A DNA stretch of 64,000 bases from Undibacterium cyanobacteriorum (GCF_031326225.1 NZ_CP133720.1:3968001-4032000); one strand, 5' to 3'; positions 16,343 to 26,039 are shown, counted from the first letter of the stretch. Notes: generated by a model from the letters alone, not told the origin. Program-made: numbers and translations.

Positions 16343-17110
16343 TCAAACCGGGTTATCGATATCCACGAATTGATGTTCAATGCCGAACTGTTGTTGAATA
16401 TAAGCTCCCAAGGCTTGGATGCCATAGCGCTCGGTGGCATGATGTCCGCAAGCCAAATAGGCAACTCCAGACTCACGCGCCAAGTGGACGATAGGTTCGG
16501 AGATTTCCCCGCTAATAAACACACTGGCACCTGCCTCAACCGCGCTGCCGAGCATGGAATGCGCCGCACCAGTACACCAAGCAATGCGACCGACATCTTG
16601 ATGTGGATCGCCAATCATCGTCGGTTCTCGTCCTAGCTGCTGCTCGACCAAATGGGCCAAATCCGCCAACTGCGTCACACCCGGCAAACGGCAGCGCCCT
16701 AACCAAGCGATATCATCGTCGCCGAATCGCCCTTCCACTTCTAGCTGCAAGCGCTCCGCAAGTTGGGCATTGTTTCCCAAGCTCGGATGCGAATCCAAAG
16801 GGAGGTGATAAGCAAATAGAGAAATATCGTGGTCGAGCAAAGTTTTGAGTCGTTTGTACTTTTGCCCAATGACGCGCATGTCCTCACCGCGCCAAAAATA
16901 GCCGTGATGGACCAAGATCGCATCCGCTTGCAAACGTACCGCCTCGTCAAGTAAGAGCTGACAGGCGGTGACGCCAGTAACAATACGCCGAATCTCACGT
17001 CGCCCTTCCACCTGCAGCCCATTTGGGCAATAATCACGGAATCGCGATACTTGTAATTCATTAGCAAGTTGTCGCGCCAATTCGTCTCTATCGATTGCTT
17101 GTCCTAACAT
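16343..17110 (-). CDS. Nif3-like dinuclear metal-centre hexameric protein
   Basis: This 255-residue protein belongs to the Nif3/YbgI family (COG0327), often mis-named GTP cyclohydrolase I type 2. Metal-binding residues lie in LVHHGYFW, FAYHLPLDSHPSLGNN and the C-terminal LACGHHATERYG. The cellular role is still unclear. It is divergent from the adjacent protease gene with only 12 bp between the start codons, so their promoters must overlap each other's coding regions or lie within them. Confidence 0.92.
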   Translation of the reverse strand: MLGQAIDRDELARQLANELQVSRFRDYCPNGLQVEGRREIRRIVTGVTACQLLLDEAVRLQADAILVHHGYFWRGEDMRVIGQKYKRLKTLLDHDISLFAYHLPLDSHPSLGNNAQLAERLQLEVEGRFGDDDIAWLGRCRLPGVTQLADLAHLVEQQLGREPTMIGDPHQDVGRIAWCTGAAHSMLGSAVEAGASVFISGEISEPIVHLARESGVAYLACGHHATERYGIQALGAYIQQQFGIEHQFVDIDNPV

Positions 17111-17122
17111 CTGGTCCTCATC

Positions 17123-18289
17123 ATGCGTCGTCTTTGGCTACTCTTCGCGCAAACCGTCACGGTCGGTTTGGCACTTTGGTTTATTGTAACGAGCTTAAAG
17201 CCAGAATGGGTGCGCCAAAGCTTCAATAGCAGTAAGAATATCTCCTTTAGTTCAAGCGCGACACTCAAAGAGTCGAGCAAAGCACTGCCGATCGCGCAAG
17301 GCTCCTATCGCAATGCCGCGCAGCGATCGATGCCCTCAGTCGTCAGTATTGGTTCCTCAAAAGACGAAACCGCGGGTGCACATCCGCTACAGAACGATCC
17401 CTTCTTCAAAAAATTTTTCGGAGATCAATTACCCCAGCGCTCAGAACGTTCCGCAAGTAGCGGTTCGGGCGTCATCGTTTCACCAGAAGGACACATCATC
17501 ACCAATTTCCATGTGATCGAAGGTGCCGATAATATTACGGTGGCGCTCGCCGATGGCCGCACAGCTAAGGCGGCAGTCGTCGGAACTGATCCCGAGACCG
17601 ATCTTGCCGTCTTACAGATCAATTTAGAAAAGCTTCCAGCTATTACTTTGGGTCACTCCGAAAATGCGAATGTAGGTGATATTGTTTTAGCGATTGGCAA
17701 CCCATTTGGAGTAGGACAAACGGTGACCATGGGGATTATCTCAGCCATGGGTCGCAATAGTGTCGGCATCAATACTTACGAAAACTTCATACAAACGGAC
17801 GCGGCAGTCAATCCAGGCAATTCGGGTGGCGCTTTGGTCGACGTCGATGGCAATCTACTCGGCATTAATTCCGCCATTTACTCTCGTAATGGCGGCTCGC
17901 TCGGAATTGGTTTTGCGATCCCCGTATCAACCATCAAATCCGTGATGGAAGAAATCATCACCAAAGGCGAAGTGGTGCGCGGCTGGATCGGGGTTGACCC
18001 GCAAGATATCACCCCAGAAATGGCGGAGAGCTTTAACATCAAACAAATAAAGGGCACCATTATTGCTGGCGTAGTGCGCAATGGACCTGCCTTTCAAGCA
18101 GGCATGAAACCGGGCGATATTTTGACGCATATCGGCAAAGACCCGATCCAAAATCGGACCGATATGTTCTATCAGATTGCCAAGCTAAAACCCGCTACGA
18201 AAGTACCATTCAAGCTGCTGCGTGAAGGCAAAGAGATCACGGTCGAAGTGGTCGTGGGAAAACGTGAAATTCCGAAACCAGAAAAATAG
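17123..18289 (+). CDS. Membrane-anchored trypsin-like serine protease with one PDZ domain (DegS/HtrA type)
   Basis: This 388-residue protein has an N-terminal membrane anchor (LWLLFAQTVTVGLALWFIV), a protease domain with catalytic His in ITNFHVIEG, Asp in ETDLAVLQ and Ser in NPGNSGGAL, then one PDZ domain (IAGVVRNGPAFQAGMKPGDILTHI). One PDZ plus an anchor is the DegS architecture, whereas DegP/DegQ have two PDZ domains and a cleaved signal. DegS-type proteases cut anti-sigma factors or misfolded envelope proteins. No rpoE/rseA genes are adjacent, so I do not assign the symbol firmly. Divergent from the Nif3-like gene. Confidence 0.92.
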   Translation: MRRLWLLFAQTVTVGLALWFIVTSLKPEWVRQSFNSSKNISFSSSATLKESSKALPIAQGSYRNAAQRSMPSVVSIGSSKDETAGAHPLQNDPFFKKFFGDQLPQRSERSASSGSGVIVSPEGHIITNFHVIEGADNITVALADGRTAKAAVVGTDPETDLAVLQINLEKLPAITLGHSENANVGDIVLAIGNPFGVGQTVTMGIISAMGRNSVGINTYENFIQTDAAVNPGNSGGALVDVDGNLLGINSAIYSRNGGSLGIGFAIPVSTIKSVMEEIITKGEVVRGWIGVDPQDITPEMAESFNIKQIKGTIIAGVVRNGPAFQAGMKPGDILTHIGKDPIQNRTDMFYQIAKLKPATKVPFKLLREGKEITVEVVVGKREIPKPEK

Positions 18290-18307
18290 TGAGGCTGTGA
18301 ACATCTT

Positions 18308-18982
18308 ATGCACGTTATCGATCTAGATCGCTTCTTGTCCGAACTCAAGGACAATAACAACCGCGCGTGGTTCGTGATGAATAAACCGCGCTACGACATA
18401 TTGCGCGCTGAGTTCCTTGCTTTCGTTACCGAATTGATTGCAGCGATGAGCAAGTTTGATCCGGAAATCGCTCAGTGCGATCCGAAGAAGGCGATGTTCC
18501 GCATCAATCGCGATGTACGCTTCTCACACGATAAGTCGCCATACAAAACCAACTTCTCGGCGGCATTGATTCCCAACGGTCGCAAGAAACCCAGCGAAGG
18601 TGGCGGTCCGGCCTACTACTTCCAACTCGGAGATGGTCGTTTGTTTTTTGCGGTGGGCGAATATATGCCGCCTGCGGATCGCCTAAAAACCATACGCCAA
18701 GGCATGATCGATGATGCCGAGGGCTTTAAGAAACTGATCAAAAATAAAAAGCTGCAAGCACGCTATGGTGCCTTGGTTGAAGAAGGTAAATTACAGCGCC
18801 CACCCAAAGGCTACGACCCCGAGCATCCCCACATCGAATATCTGAAGCTCAAGAGCATGATGGTATGGACGGAACTGCCACTCAAAGGATTGTTGCACGA
18901 CGATGTGAAACAGCATCTCGTCGATGGCTTCAAAGATGCTTACGTGCTGGTGCAGTGGCTACGCGGCTTAGCTCAAGACTGA
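18308..18982 (+). CDS. DUF2461 / TIGR02453 family protein
   Basis: This 224-residue protein matches DUF2461: FLSELKDNNNRAWFVMNKPRYD at the N-terminus, FRINRDVRFSHDKSPYKTNFSA and a GGGPAYYFQL strand, all conserved in the family. No biochemical function is established. It starts 18 bp after the protease gene and probably shares its transcript. Its 3' end overlaps the convergent tatC by 10 bp. Confidence 0.88.
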   Translation: MHVIDLDRFLSELKDNNNRAWFVMNKPRYDILRAEFLAFVTELIAAMSKFDPEIAQCDPKKAMFRINRDVRFSHDKSPYKTNFSAALIPNGRKKPSEGGGPAYYFQLGDGRLFFAVGEYMPPADRLKTIRQGMIDDAEGFKKLIKNKKLQARYGALVEEGKLQRPPKGYDPEHPHIEYLKLKSMMVWTELPLKGLLHDDVKQHLVDGFKDAYVLVQWLRGLAQD

Positions 18983-19737
18983 TCGTCTTCTGGTGCAGTG
19001 GTCGCTTTGACGAACATTGGGGCGACTAACAGCCCAAGTTCAAACAGCATCCACATCGGAATCGCCAAAGACAATTGGCTAACTACATCGGGCGGGGTCA
19101 CGATCGCCGCAATCACAAACGCACCGACAATGACATAGCTGCGGATCGCCTTAAATTTCTCGATCGTCACAATGCCCGTGCGCACCAAAATGACCACCAC
19201 CACGGGCACTTCAAATGTCAAGCCGAAGGCTAAGCACATGGACATGATGAAATCGAGATAGTTTTCGATATCCGGCGCTACGGTAATCGAGGTCGGCGCA
19301 AATTCGGAGATGAACTTGAATACACGACCGAACACGAAGAAATAACAAAATGCGACACCGGCAGCAAACAAGACCGATGAGGAAATCACCAGTGGCGCAA
19401 TCAAACGCTTCTCGTGAGCGTACAAGCCTGGTGCGATAAACGCCCACGCTTGATATAAGACCCAAGGGAGCGCGATCACCAAGGCAACCAGTAAGGTAAC
19501 TTTCATTGGCACCAAGAACGGGGAAATGACGCCCGTTGCAATCATTTTGGAACCCGTTGGTAAAGCAGCGATCATCGGCGCCGCTAAAAAGTCATAAATT
19601 TTCGACGGACCCGGCCACGCAAATAGAGCGATACAAACAATCGCAATACCCGCGCAAGCTCTGACCAAGCGATCACGCAATTCAACCAAATGGGAGATGA
19701 AGCTTTCTTGCATTCCCATGAAATTATCGTCACTCAT
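18973..19737 (-). CDS. tatC: Twin-arginine translocase subunit TatC
   Basis: This 254-residue membrane protein has the TatC signature FISHLVELRDRLVRA at the N-terminus and six hydrophobic segments, with the conserved FxFE-like region near GLTFEVPVVVVILVRTGI. TatC binds the twin-arginine signal. Substrates visible in this window include the Rieske protein, the carotenoid-oxygenase-like protein and the PhnD-like binding protein. It ends the minus-strand tatABC run. Confidence 0.96.
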   Translation of the reverse strand: MSDDNFMGMQESFISHLVELRDRLVRACAGIAIVCIALFAWPGPSKIYDFLAAPMIAALPTGSKMIATGVISPFLVPMKVTLLVALVIALPWVLYQAWAFIAPGLYAHEKRLIAPLVISSSVLFAAGVAFCYFFVFGRVFKFISEFAPTSITVAPDIENYLDFIMSMCLAFGLTFEVPVVVVILVRTGIVTIEKFKAIRSYVIVGAFVIAAIVTPPDVVSQLSLAIPMWMLFELGLLVAPMFVKATTAPEDDQS

Positions 19738-19797
19738 GGGCGCCCTAGCTCAAGGTAATTGAAACAACTGAGGTAACTAAATTAAAGGAGATCAACA

Positions 19798-20295
19798 TCA
19801 GAAGAAACTCGCTGGAGTGACTGACTTCACACGATGGCGCGCCATGCGCGCAGCACCAGAAACGATGCGCGTACGTTGACCATGACGGCTTTTATACCAC
19901 ACCGGTACATTACTGGTTTTGGCAAGTTTTTTGCGGCGAAAAGTTTTGGCTTTTTCCGCCAGCGCTTCCAAAGCATATTGTCGATCGTGGTAGGTATAGG
20001 TGTAGTCTTGTTCAGGCTGAACTAGGCTATTGAGTTCTTCTTGTGCGGCACTCAATTCTTGCTGCACGGTCTTCTCGATATCTTGCGCCGCACTCTGCAC
20101 TTCTTGCTGCATTTTGCGCAGCTCTTCCATTTCCATTTCGCGACTAACCTCGCTCTTAACCTGGCTGATGTAGCGCTGAGCGCGCCCTAACAAAGTGCCC
20201 GCCATGCGTGCCACTTTAGGTAAGTCTTTAGGGCCAATTACGATCAGAGCAACCGCTCCAATCACTGCCAACTTGGTGAGTCCGAGATCTATCAT
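19798..20295 (-). CDS. tatB: Sec-independent protein translocase subunit TatB
   Basis: This 165-residue protein has one N-terminal membrane helix (LGLTKLAVIGAVALIVIGPKDLPKVAR), the conserved Gly-Pro hinge and a long amphipathic helix, then a Gln/Glu-rich coiled region and a basic C-terminal tail. Together with TatC it forms the signal-receiving complex. It lies between tatA and tatC. Confidence 0.93.
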   Translation of the reverse strand: MIDLGLTKLAVIGAVALIVIGPKDLPKVARMAGTLLGRAQRYISQVKSEVSREMEMEELRKMQQEVQSAAQDIEKTVQQELSAAQEELNSLVQPEQDYTYTYHDRQYALEALAEKAKTFRRKKLAKTSNVPVWYKSRHGQRTRIVSGAARMARHRVKSVTPASFF

Positions 20296-20321
20296 AACGG
20301 CGATCGATCACTGAGAAATCA

Positions 20322-20540
20322 TCAGTGATTCGATTTATCCTTCGCCTCGACATCAATCACTTTTTGGTCAGCAGGCTTGTTGGCGTCTTTGGAGGCTTCG
20401 TCTTCGCCCTTCATGCCATCTTTGAAGCCTTTGACCGCTTTACCAAGATCAGAGCCCACATTGCCGAGTTTTTTAGTGCCAAACACCAGCACCACTACTA
20501 TCAAAACGATCAGCCAATGCCAAATACTAAATGAACCCAT
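20322..20540 (-). CDS. tatA: Sec-independent protein translocase subunit TatA
   Basis: This 72-residue protein has the TatA pattern: SIWHWLIVLIVVVLVFGTKKLGNVGSDLG, with membrane helix, FGTKKL hinge and amphipathic helix, followed by an acidic tail. It polymerises to form the transport pore. It lies 26 bp before tatB. Confidence 0.95.
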   Translation of the reverse strand: MGSFSIWHWLIVLIVVVLVFGTKKLGNVGSDLGKAVKGFKDGMKGEDEASKDANKPADQKVIDVEAKDKSNH

Positions 20541-20601
20541 TTTGCTTCCTTTTTTCTGTCAATACGATCTCGGGCGCAAACCCTTCAACAAGATCGAAAA
20601 A

Positions 20602-20958
20602 TTACAATTTAGTCCCGCCAAGCACATGCATGTGCAGATGATAAACCACTTGGCCACCATTCGGCCCCGTATTAATCACCGTTTTGAAGCCGCCCGCTTT
20701 GCTGCCATCGGCATTCTCAACGTAAGCACAACCATGTTCTGCAGCCAACTTCGGCGCCAGTTCCAACATTTTACCCAATAAAACAGCGTCTTCCGCTTTA
20801 GCGTCGGCTAAGCTAGCCAAATGCTTCTTCGGTATGATCAATGCGTGAAACGGTGCTGCCGGATTGATGTCCTTAAACGCCAAGAGATCATCGTCTTCAT
20901 ACAAAACCGTGGCCGGAATTTGTTTGGCGACGATTTTACAAAATATACAGTTATCCAT
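20602..20958 (-). CDS. hinT: HIT-family purine nucleotide phosphoramidase (HinT)
   Basis: This 118-residue protein contains the histidine triad HLHMHVLGG near the C-terminus, the N-terminal CIFCKIVAKQIPA (two Cys of the structural zinc type) and the nucleotide-binding DDDLLAFKDINPAAPFHALIIPKKH. HinT hydrolyses AMP-lysine and related phosphoramidates. It lies between hisE and tatA, a typical betaproteobacterial order. Confidence 0.94.
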   Translation of the reverse strand: MDNCIFCKIVAKQIPATVLYEDDDLLAFKDINPAAPFHALIIPKKHLASLADAKAEDAVLLGKMLELAPKLAAEHGCAYVENADGSKAGGFKTVINTGPNGGQVVYHLHMHVLGGTKL

Positions 20959-21003
20959 GCCAACGTCCTAAACCATTCAAAAACTGTTACAAAACTTACT
21001 GTT

Positions 21004-21336
21004 TTATTCAGGCCGCGCAGCTTTTTCCACTAAGCCTGAGATCCCTTCACGCCGCGCAAGTTCCTCTAAAACCTGCTGCGGATGCAGATTATACTGCGCC
21101 AGCATGACCATGGAGTGAAACCAGAGGTCGGCGCATTCATAAATCAAATCCGAAGTATCGCCAGAGACGCGCGCATCTTTCGCCGCCATCACCGTTTCGG
21201 TCGCTTCTTCGCCTATCTTCTTCAAAATGGCGTCATCGCCCTTCGAAAACAGCTTAGCGACATAAGAAACACTAGGATCAGCTGATTTACGGCTTTCAAT
21301 GACCGCCGCTAGCTGGTCCAAAATCGAGGATTGCAT
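21004..21336 (-). CDS. hisE: Phosphoribosyl-ATP pyrophosphatase
   Basis: This 110-residue all-alpha protein has the HisE/MazG-type metal-binding helices (KKIGEEATETVMAAKD, YECADLWFHSMVML). It performs step 2 of histidine synthesis. Here HisE and HisI are separate proteins rather than the enterobacterial fusion. Confidence 0.95.
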   Translation of the reverse strand: MQSSILDQLAAVIESRKSADPSVSYVAKLFSKGDDAILKKIGEEATETVMAAKDARVSGDTSDLIYECADLWFHSMVMLAQYNLHPQQVLEELARREGISGLVEKAARPE

Positions 21337-21407
21337 GATGAATTCCTAGGAAGTGACTGATTGGCCGCGCTTTTCTACACCATGCGCGGGTAGTTCGAGA
21401 ATGCGGT

Positions 21408-21806
21408 TTACTTGTAAATACTGTCCGGATCTTTGAGGACGGGATCAACCACCTGCCACTCGCCCTCATCCAGCGTACCTTCAAATTTCTGGAAAAAACA
21501 GGAGTGCCGACCTGTATGACAGGCAATGCCTGCCACTTGTTCGATTTTGAGCAAAATCACGTCTTCATCGCAATCAAGACGAATCTCTTTCACCTTTTGT
21601 ACGTGTCCAGATTCTTCGCCCTTATGCCAGAGTTTTTTACGTGAACGGCTCCAATACACCGCTTCGCCGCTTTCAACCGTACGACTCAAGGCTTCGCGGT
21701 TCATCCAGGCAAACATCAGCACTTCATTGGTACTGGCCTCTTGGGCGATGACTGGTACCAAACCAGAATCGTCCCACTTTACTTTATTCAACCACCGAAA
21801 ACTCAT
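21408..21806 (-). CDS. hisI: Phosphoribosyl-AMP cyclohydrolase
   Basis: This 132-residue protein has the HisI catalytic segment SRSRKKLWHKGEESGHVQKV and the metal sites DCDEDVILLKIEQ and the Cys/His cluster ACHTGRHSCFF. It opens the purine ring in step 3. Its start overlaps the hisF stop by 4 bp (ATGA), showing translational coupling. Confidence 0.95.
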   Translation of the reverse strand: MSFRWLNKVKWDDSGLVPVIAQEASTNEVLMFAWMNREALSRTVESGEAVYWSRSRKKLWHKGEESGHVQKVKEIRLDCDEDVILLKIEQVAGIACHTGRHSCFFQKFEGTLDEGEWQVVDPVLKDPDSIYK

Positions 21807-22567
21807 AGCAACCTCATAGGAATCTGTTGTGCTGCCATAAATTGTTTAGCCTCTTGCACGGTATGCTGTCCAAAATGGAAGATCGATGCTGCCAACACTG
21901 CATCAGCGCCGCCGATCTTAATGCCATCGGCGAGATCCTGTAAGCCACCAACGCCGCCCGATGCAATCACGGGAATTTCGACCGCATCCGATACGGCGCG
22001 CGTCAATCCAAGATCGAAGCCAGAACGTGTACCATCTTTATCCATACTGGTCAGCAGGATTTCTCCAGCGCCGAGTTCCGCCATTTTGCGCGCCCACTCA
22101 ACTGCATCGAGACCCGTCGCATTGCGACCGCCGTGGGTGTACACCTCCCACCGACCATCACCACGTGACTTGGCATCGATCGCCACCACGATACATTGAG
22201 AGCCATACTTATGCGCTGCATCCGCCACTAACTGAGGGTTCGTCACTGCAGAGGTATTGATGCCGACTTTATCGGCCCCTGCATTAAGCAAGCGCCGTAC
22301 GTCAGCAACGCTGCGCACACCGCCACCGACGGTTAAAGGAATAAAGACTTGGGAAGCCACTGCTTCGATCATCGGCAAGATCAAATCGCGATCATCGGAA
22401 GAGGCGGTAATATCGAGAAAGGTAATTTCATCGGCACCTTGTTGGTCGTAGCGCCGTGCGATTTCAACAGGGTCACCTGCGTCACGCAATTCGAGAAAGT
22501 TAACGCCCTTCACCACCCGCCCCGCATTCACATCGAGGCAGGGAATAATTCGTTTTGCAAGCGTCAT
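21803..22567 (-). CDS. hisF: Imidazole glycerol phosphate synthase, cyclase subunit
   Basis: This 254-residue TIM barrel has the N-terminal IPCLDVNAGRVVKG with catalytic Asp, VVAIDAKSRGDGRWEV with the second Asp, and phosphate-binding GGVRSVADVR and ASGGVGGL loops. It uses ammonia from HisH to form IGP and AICAR. I start it at 22567 (MTLAKRIIPCLD), overlapping hisA by 4 bp; the longer frame upstream is within hisA. Confidence 0.96.
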   Translation of the reverse strand: MTLAKRIIPCLDVNAGRVVKGVNFLELRDAGDPVEIARRYDQQGADEITFLDITASSDDRDLILPMIEAVASQVFIPLTVGGGVRSVADVRRLLNAGADKVGINTSAVTNPQLVADAAHKYGSQCIVVAIDAKSRGDGRWEVYTHGGRNATGLDAVEWARKMAELGAGEILLTSMDKDGTRSGFDLGLTRAVSDAVEIPVIASGGVGGLQDLADGIKIGGADAVLAASIFHFGQHTVQEAKQFMAAQQIPMRLL

Positions 22568-23355
22568 TCTTCGTCTTCTTCGTAGACCAAATCGCCACTG
22601 AGTTCGTCGGCACGGTCTTGTGCAGTCGCCAGATCCAAAGTACCTTCGTAAATCGAACGACCACAAATCACGCCTTCGATACCTTCATCTTGTACCTCGC
22701 ACAAGGCTTCGACGTCGGTAATGGTATGCACGCCACCTGAAGCTATGACTGGCACACTGACTGCTTGCGCCAACTTCACGGTTGCATCGATGTTGACACC
22801 TTGCATCATGCCGTCACGACCAATGTCGGTGTAGATGATGGCTTCGATGCCGTAACCTTCAAATTTTTGAGCGAGGTCGATCACATCGTGGCCAGACATT
22901 TTGCTCCAACCATCGGTGGCGACTTTGCCATCTTTGGCGTCGATACCGACAATGATCTGTCCTGGGAAAGCGCTACAAGCATCGGCCAAGAAGCCGGGGC
23001 TCTTCACCGCTGCGGTACCGATGATGATGTAGGAAATACCAGCATTCAGATAACGCTCAATGGTGTCGAGATCACGAATCCCGCCGCCAAGCTGCACGGG
23101 GATTTCTTCGGTATCGGTTTCTTCAGCGTATTCACGCACGGTTTTGATAATGGCTTTAATCGCCGCTTCGTTTTTTGGTTTGCCAGCAAAGGCGCCGTTC
23201 AGGTCAACTAAGTGCAAACGTCGAGCACCTTGTTCTAACCAGTGGCGGGCCATATCGGCGGGTTCTTCAGAGAATACTGTGGCTTGATCCATGTCGCCTT
23301 GTTTGAGGCGTACGCAGTGACCGTCTTTCAGGTCGATAGCAGGAATGAGCAGCAT
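22564..23355 (-). CDS. hisA: ProFAR isomerase HisA
   Basis: This 263-residue TIM barrel has LLIPAIDLKDGHCVRL at the N-terminus, LGGGIRDLDTIERYLNAGISYIIIGTAAV and a DIGRDGMMQGVN segment with the catalytic Asp, typical of HisA. It isomerises ProFAR to PRFAR. The C-terminus ends in an acidic DEEDEE-like tail slightly longer than usual. It overlaps hisF by 4 bp. Confidence 0.95.
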   Translation of the reverse strand: MLLIPAIDLKDGHCVRLKQGDMDQATVFSEEPADMARHWLEQGARRLHLVDLNGAFAGKPKNEAAIKAIIKTVREYAEETDTEEIPVQLGGGIRDLDTIERYLNAGISYIIIGTAAVKSPGFLADACSAFPGQIIVGIDAKDGKVATDGWSKMSGHDVIDLAQKFEGYGIEAIIYTDIGRDGMMQGVNIDATVKLAQAVSVPVIASGGVHTITDVEALCEVQDEGIEGVICGRSIYEGTLDLATAQDRADELSGDLVYEEDEE

Positions 23356-23450
23356 AATAAATGGCTGTTGTGATGAAAATAAGAATCAAAAAATCGTCAA
23401 ATCAACACTGAAAATTCGAAAAATGGCTTGAGCCTATAGACTAAACCGTT

Positions 23451-24089
23451 TTAGGGCTTCCAGTGTACAAAATTTTTGTACAGTTGCAATCCTGCAGCAG
23501 CACTTTTCTCAGGGTGGAATTGGGTAGCAAAAATATTATCGCGCGCCACAGCCGAAGCAAACACATGACCGTATTCGGTCGTGCCAACCACATGGGCCGC
23601 GTTTTCCGCTTGCACGTAATAACTGTGAACGAAATAAAAATAATCAAGATCGGCAATACCTTGCCATAGAGGATGGGCTTGCGCCTGTCGCACACGATTC
23701 CAGCCCATTTGCGGCACCTTGTAACGTGACCCATCGCTTTGCAACTGTCCCTGCAAATCAAACCGCACGACTTTGCCCGGCAATAAGCTCAAACAAGGCG
23801 TATTCCCTTCTGCGCTCACATCAAACAGCATTTGTTCACCGACGCAAACCCCGAACAAAGGTTTGTTACGAGCGGCCTCTAACACGGCCTCTTTCAGACC
23901 AGAATCGTTCAGGCATCCGATACAGTCTGGCATGGCGCCTTGGCCTGGCAAGACCAATCGATCTGCGCTACGAATCTCGGCAACTTCTCCGGAAATCAAG
24001 ACATTTGCTTCAGGGGCGACTGCGCGCAAGGCTTGCGCGACCGACCGCACATTGCCCATGCCGTAATCAACGACAACAATTTTATTCAT
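23451..24089 (-). CDS. hisH: Imidazole glycerol phosphate synthase, glutamine amidotransferase subunit
   Basis: This 212-residue class I amidotransferase has its nucleophile Cys in LFGVCVGEQMLFD and the His-Glu pair in FATQFHPEKSA. It feeds ammonia to HisF. It lies 95 bp before hisA and 119 bp after hisB. Confidence 0.95.
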   Translation of the reverse strand: MNKIVVVDYGMGNVRSVAQALRAVAPEANVLISGEVAEIRSADRLVLPGQGAMPDCIGCLNDSGLKEAVLEAARNKPLFGVCVGEQMLFDVSAEGNTPCLSLLPGKVVRFDLQGQLQSDGSRYKVPQMGWNRVRQAQAHPLWQGIADLDYFYFVHSYYVQAENAAHVVGTTEYGHVFASAVARDNIFATQFHPEKSAAAGLQLYKNFVHWKP

Positions 24090-24208
24090 GATGAGAATTA
24101 GCGAACATTTTGTGGCTAAAGCTGAAGCTAAGACTTAGACGGTGACTTGAGCGGGGGCGATCATTGATCACGACCACCGCCACCCTCCAAGCCTAGCAAA
24201 CGAATGAT

Positions 24209-24805
24209 CTATAGCGTACCTTTAGTGGAAGGAATTGTACCTGCTGCGCGTTCATCGTGCTCAGCTGCCATACGCAAGGCGCGGCCAAATGCTTTGAAAA
24301 TGGTTTCGCATTGATGATGCGCGTTTTGGCCACGTAGATTATCGATGTGCAGCGTCACCAAGGCGTGATTGACGAAACCTTGGAAAAATTCATGCGTCAA
24401 ATCGACATCAAAACTACCGATCGTAGCGCGCTTAAAATCGCAATGAAATTCCAGCCCAGGACGGCCTGAAAAATCCACCACCACACGCGACAAAGCCTCA
24501 TCGAGCGGGACATAAGCATGTCCATAGCGACGAATACCTTTTTTATCGCCAATCGCTTTGGCAAAGGCTTGGCCTAAAGTGATGCCCACATCTTCCACCG
24601 TATGATGCGCGTCGATATGCAAATCACCATTGGCATGGATTTCCAAATCGATCAAGCCATGACGCGCGATTTGATCGAGCATATGGTCGAGGAAAGGAAC
24701 GCCGGTGTGCAATTCTTGCTTGCCTGTGCCATCAAGATTGATGCTCACAGAGATTTGAGTTTCATTGGTGTTACGCGTAACTTGCGCTGTGCGTTGAGCG
24801 GACAT
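24209..24805 (-). CDS. hisB: Imidazoleglycerol-phosphate dehydratase (monofunctional)
   Basis: This 198-residue protein shows duplicated metal-binding motifs DAHHTVEDVGITLG and NAHHQCETIFKAFG and GVPFLDHMLDQIARHG. It is the single-domain IGPD, without the histidinol-phosphatase domain of the enterobacterial fusion. The ATG at 24805 (MSAQRTAQV) is preferred; an upstream TTG exists at 24814. Confidence 0.95.
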   Translation of the reverse strand: MSAQRTAQVTRNTNETQISVSINLDGTGKQELHTGVPFLDHMLDQIARHGLIDLEIHANGDLHIDAHHTVEDVGITLGQAFAKAIGDKKGIRRYGHAYVPLDEALSRVVVDFSGRPGLEFHCDFKRATIGSFDVDLTHEFFQGFVNHALVTLHIDNLRGQNAHHQCETIFKAFGRALRMAAEHDERAAGTIPSTKGTL

Positions 24806-24896
24806 GGTAGTCAAAAACGAAGTGAATAAAATCTTTAGCTAAATCGACTGGGAGGCACGGCGAAGAACGCTGAATAATTTCAACGTCACGTCCATT

Positions 24897-26039
24897 TCAA
24901 GACCCCCTTAAGATCTCTTTTAGTGCATTGAGCAAGATCGCATTTTCTTCCGCGGTACTCACTGTGATGCGCAAACAATCCTTTAGCAGAGCATGCATTT
25001 TACCTACATTTTTCACCAAAATTTTTCGCGCGGCCAATTTTGTGAAGACTTGGTCCGCAAAACTCTGCTCTGACCCACAGTTTCCCTCGGGATTTTCAAA
25101 TTTCGTCAGTACGAAATTAGCGGCGGAAGGAAATACACTCACACCCGGCAGCGCAGCAAGTTGACTAGACAAGTGCTCGCGTTGCCCCCTTAAATCGGCA
25201 GCTTGTTGTTCAAATACCTCTGCATGCTCAAGCACACAGAGCACCGCTGCCTCCGTCAAGACATTGATGTTATACGGTGGACGTACCTTCTCGAACTGTT
25301 CCAACAACGCGGGCGCGGCCGCCATGTAGCCGAGTCGAACACCTGCCAAACCTAGTTTCGATACGGTACGCATCACGACCATATTCGGGAACTCCGCCAA
25401 GCGCGGCATAAAGCTCGATTGTGCGAAGGGCTGGTAAGCTTCGTCGACCACCACGATGCCCGTCTCACCGACGGCACGTATGATGGTTTCCATTTCATCT
25501 TCGGAAAATTTAGTACCGGTCGGATTATTCGGATATGCCAAATAGGTAATCGCGGGCTGATGCGCGGCGATCGCGTCCAACATCGCTGGTGTATCGAGGC
25601 TCAAATCTGTATTGAGCGGCACACCGACAAAATCCAAACCTGCTAATTTGGCGGACATCGCGTACATCACAAAACTAGGAACTGGCGCCAACACTTTCGC
25701 GCCGGGCTTGGCGCAAGCGACGCTCAAAAGTGTGATCAATTCATCAGAGCCATTGCCGAGCACCAGTGGATAGCCTTGTGGCACACCGTAATGGTGACTT
25801 AAGGCGGCTTTGAGGGCGCTATAACTGGGTACAGGGTAGCGATTCAAATCGATCTGCGTCAAGCGCTGTGCGAGTGATTGCTGTAACTCTGGAGGCAAGC
25901 GATAGGGATTTTCCATCGCATCGAGTTTCAAATAGCCGCTCGCATCGGGTACGTGGTAAGCAGACAAGGCTTGCACCTCATCGCGTATGGTGTTCTGAAT
26001 GAGCTTAGCGACCAATTGTGAGTTCGAAGTAGACATCAT
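24897..26039 (-). CDS. hisC: Histidinol-phosphate aminotransferase
   Basis: This 380-residue PLP enzyme of aminotransferase fold type I has the substrate-binding YPNNPTGT, the VVDEAYQPF strand and the PLP-lysine in RTVSKLGLAGVRLGY. It converts imidazole acetol phosphate to histidinol phosphate. Two adjacent ATGs (26039 and 26036) are possible. Between it and hisD sits the DNA methyltransferase gene. Confidence 0.94.
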   Translation of the reverse strand: MMSTSNSQLVAKLIQNTIRDEVQALSAYHVPDASGYLKLDAMENPYRLPPELQQSLAQRLTQIDLNRYPVPSYSALKAALSHHYGVPQGYPLVLGNGSDELITLLSVACAKPGAKVLAPVPSFVMYAMSAKLAGLDFVGVPLNTDLSLDTPAMLDAIAAHQPAITYLAYPNNPTGTKFSEDEMETIIRAVGETGIVVVDEAYQPFAQSSFMPRLAEFPNMVVMRTVSKLGLAGVRLGYMAAAPALLEQFEKVRPPYNINVLTEAAVLCVLEHAEVFEQQAADLRGQREHLSSQLAALPGVSVFPSAANFVLTKFENPEGNCGSEQSFADQVFTKLAARKILVKNVGKMHALLKDCLRITVSTAEENAILLNALKEILRGS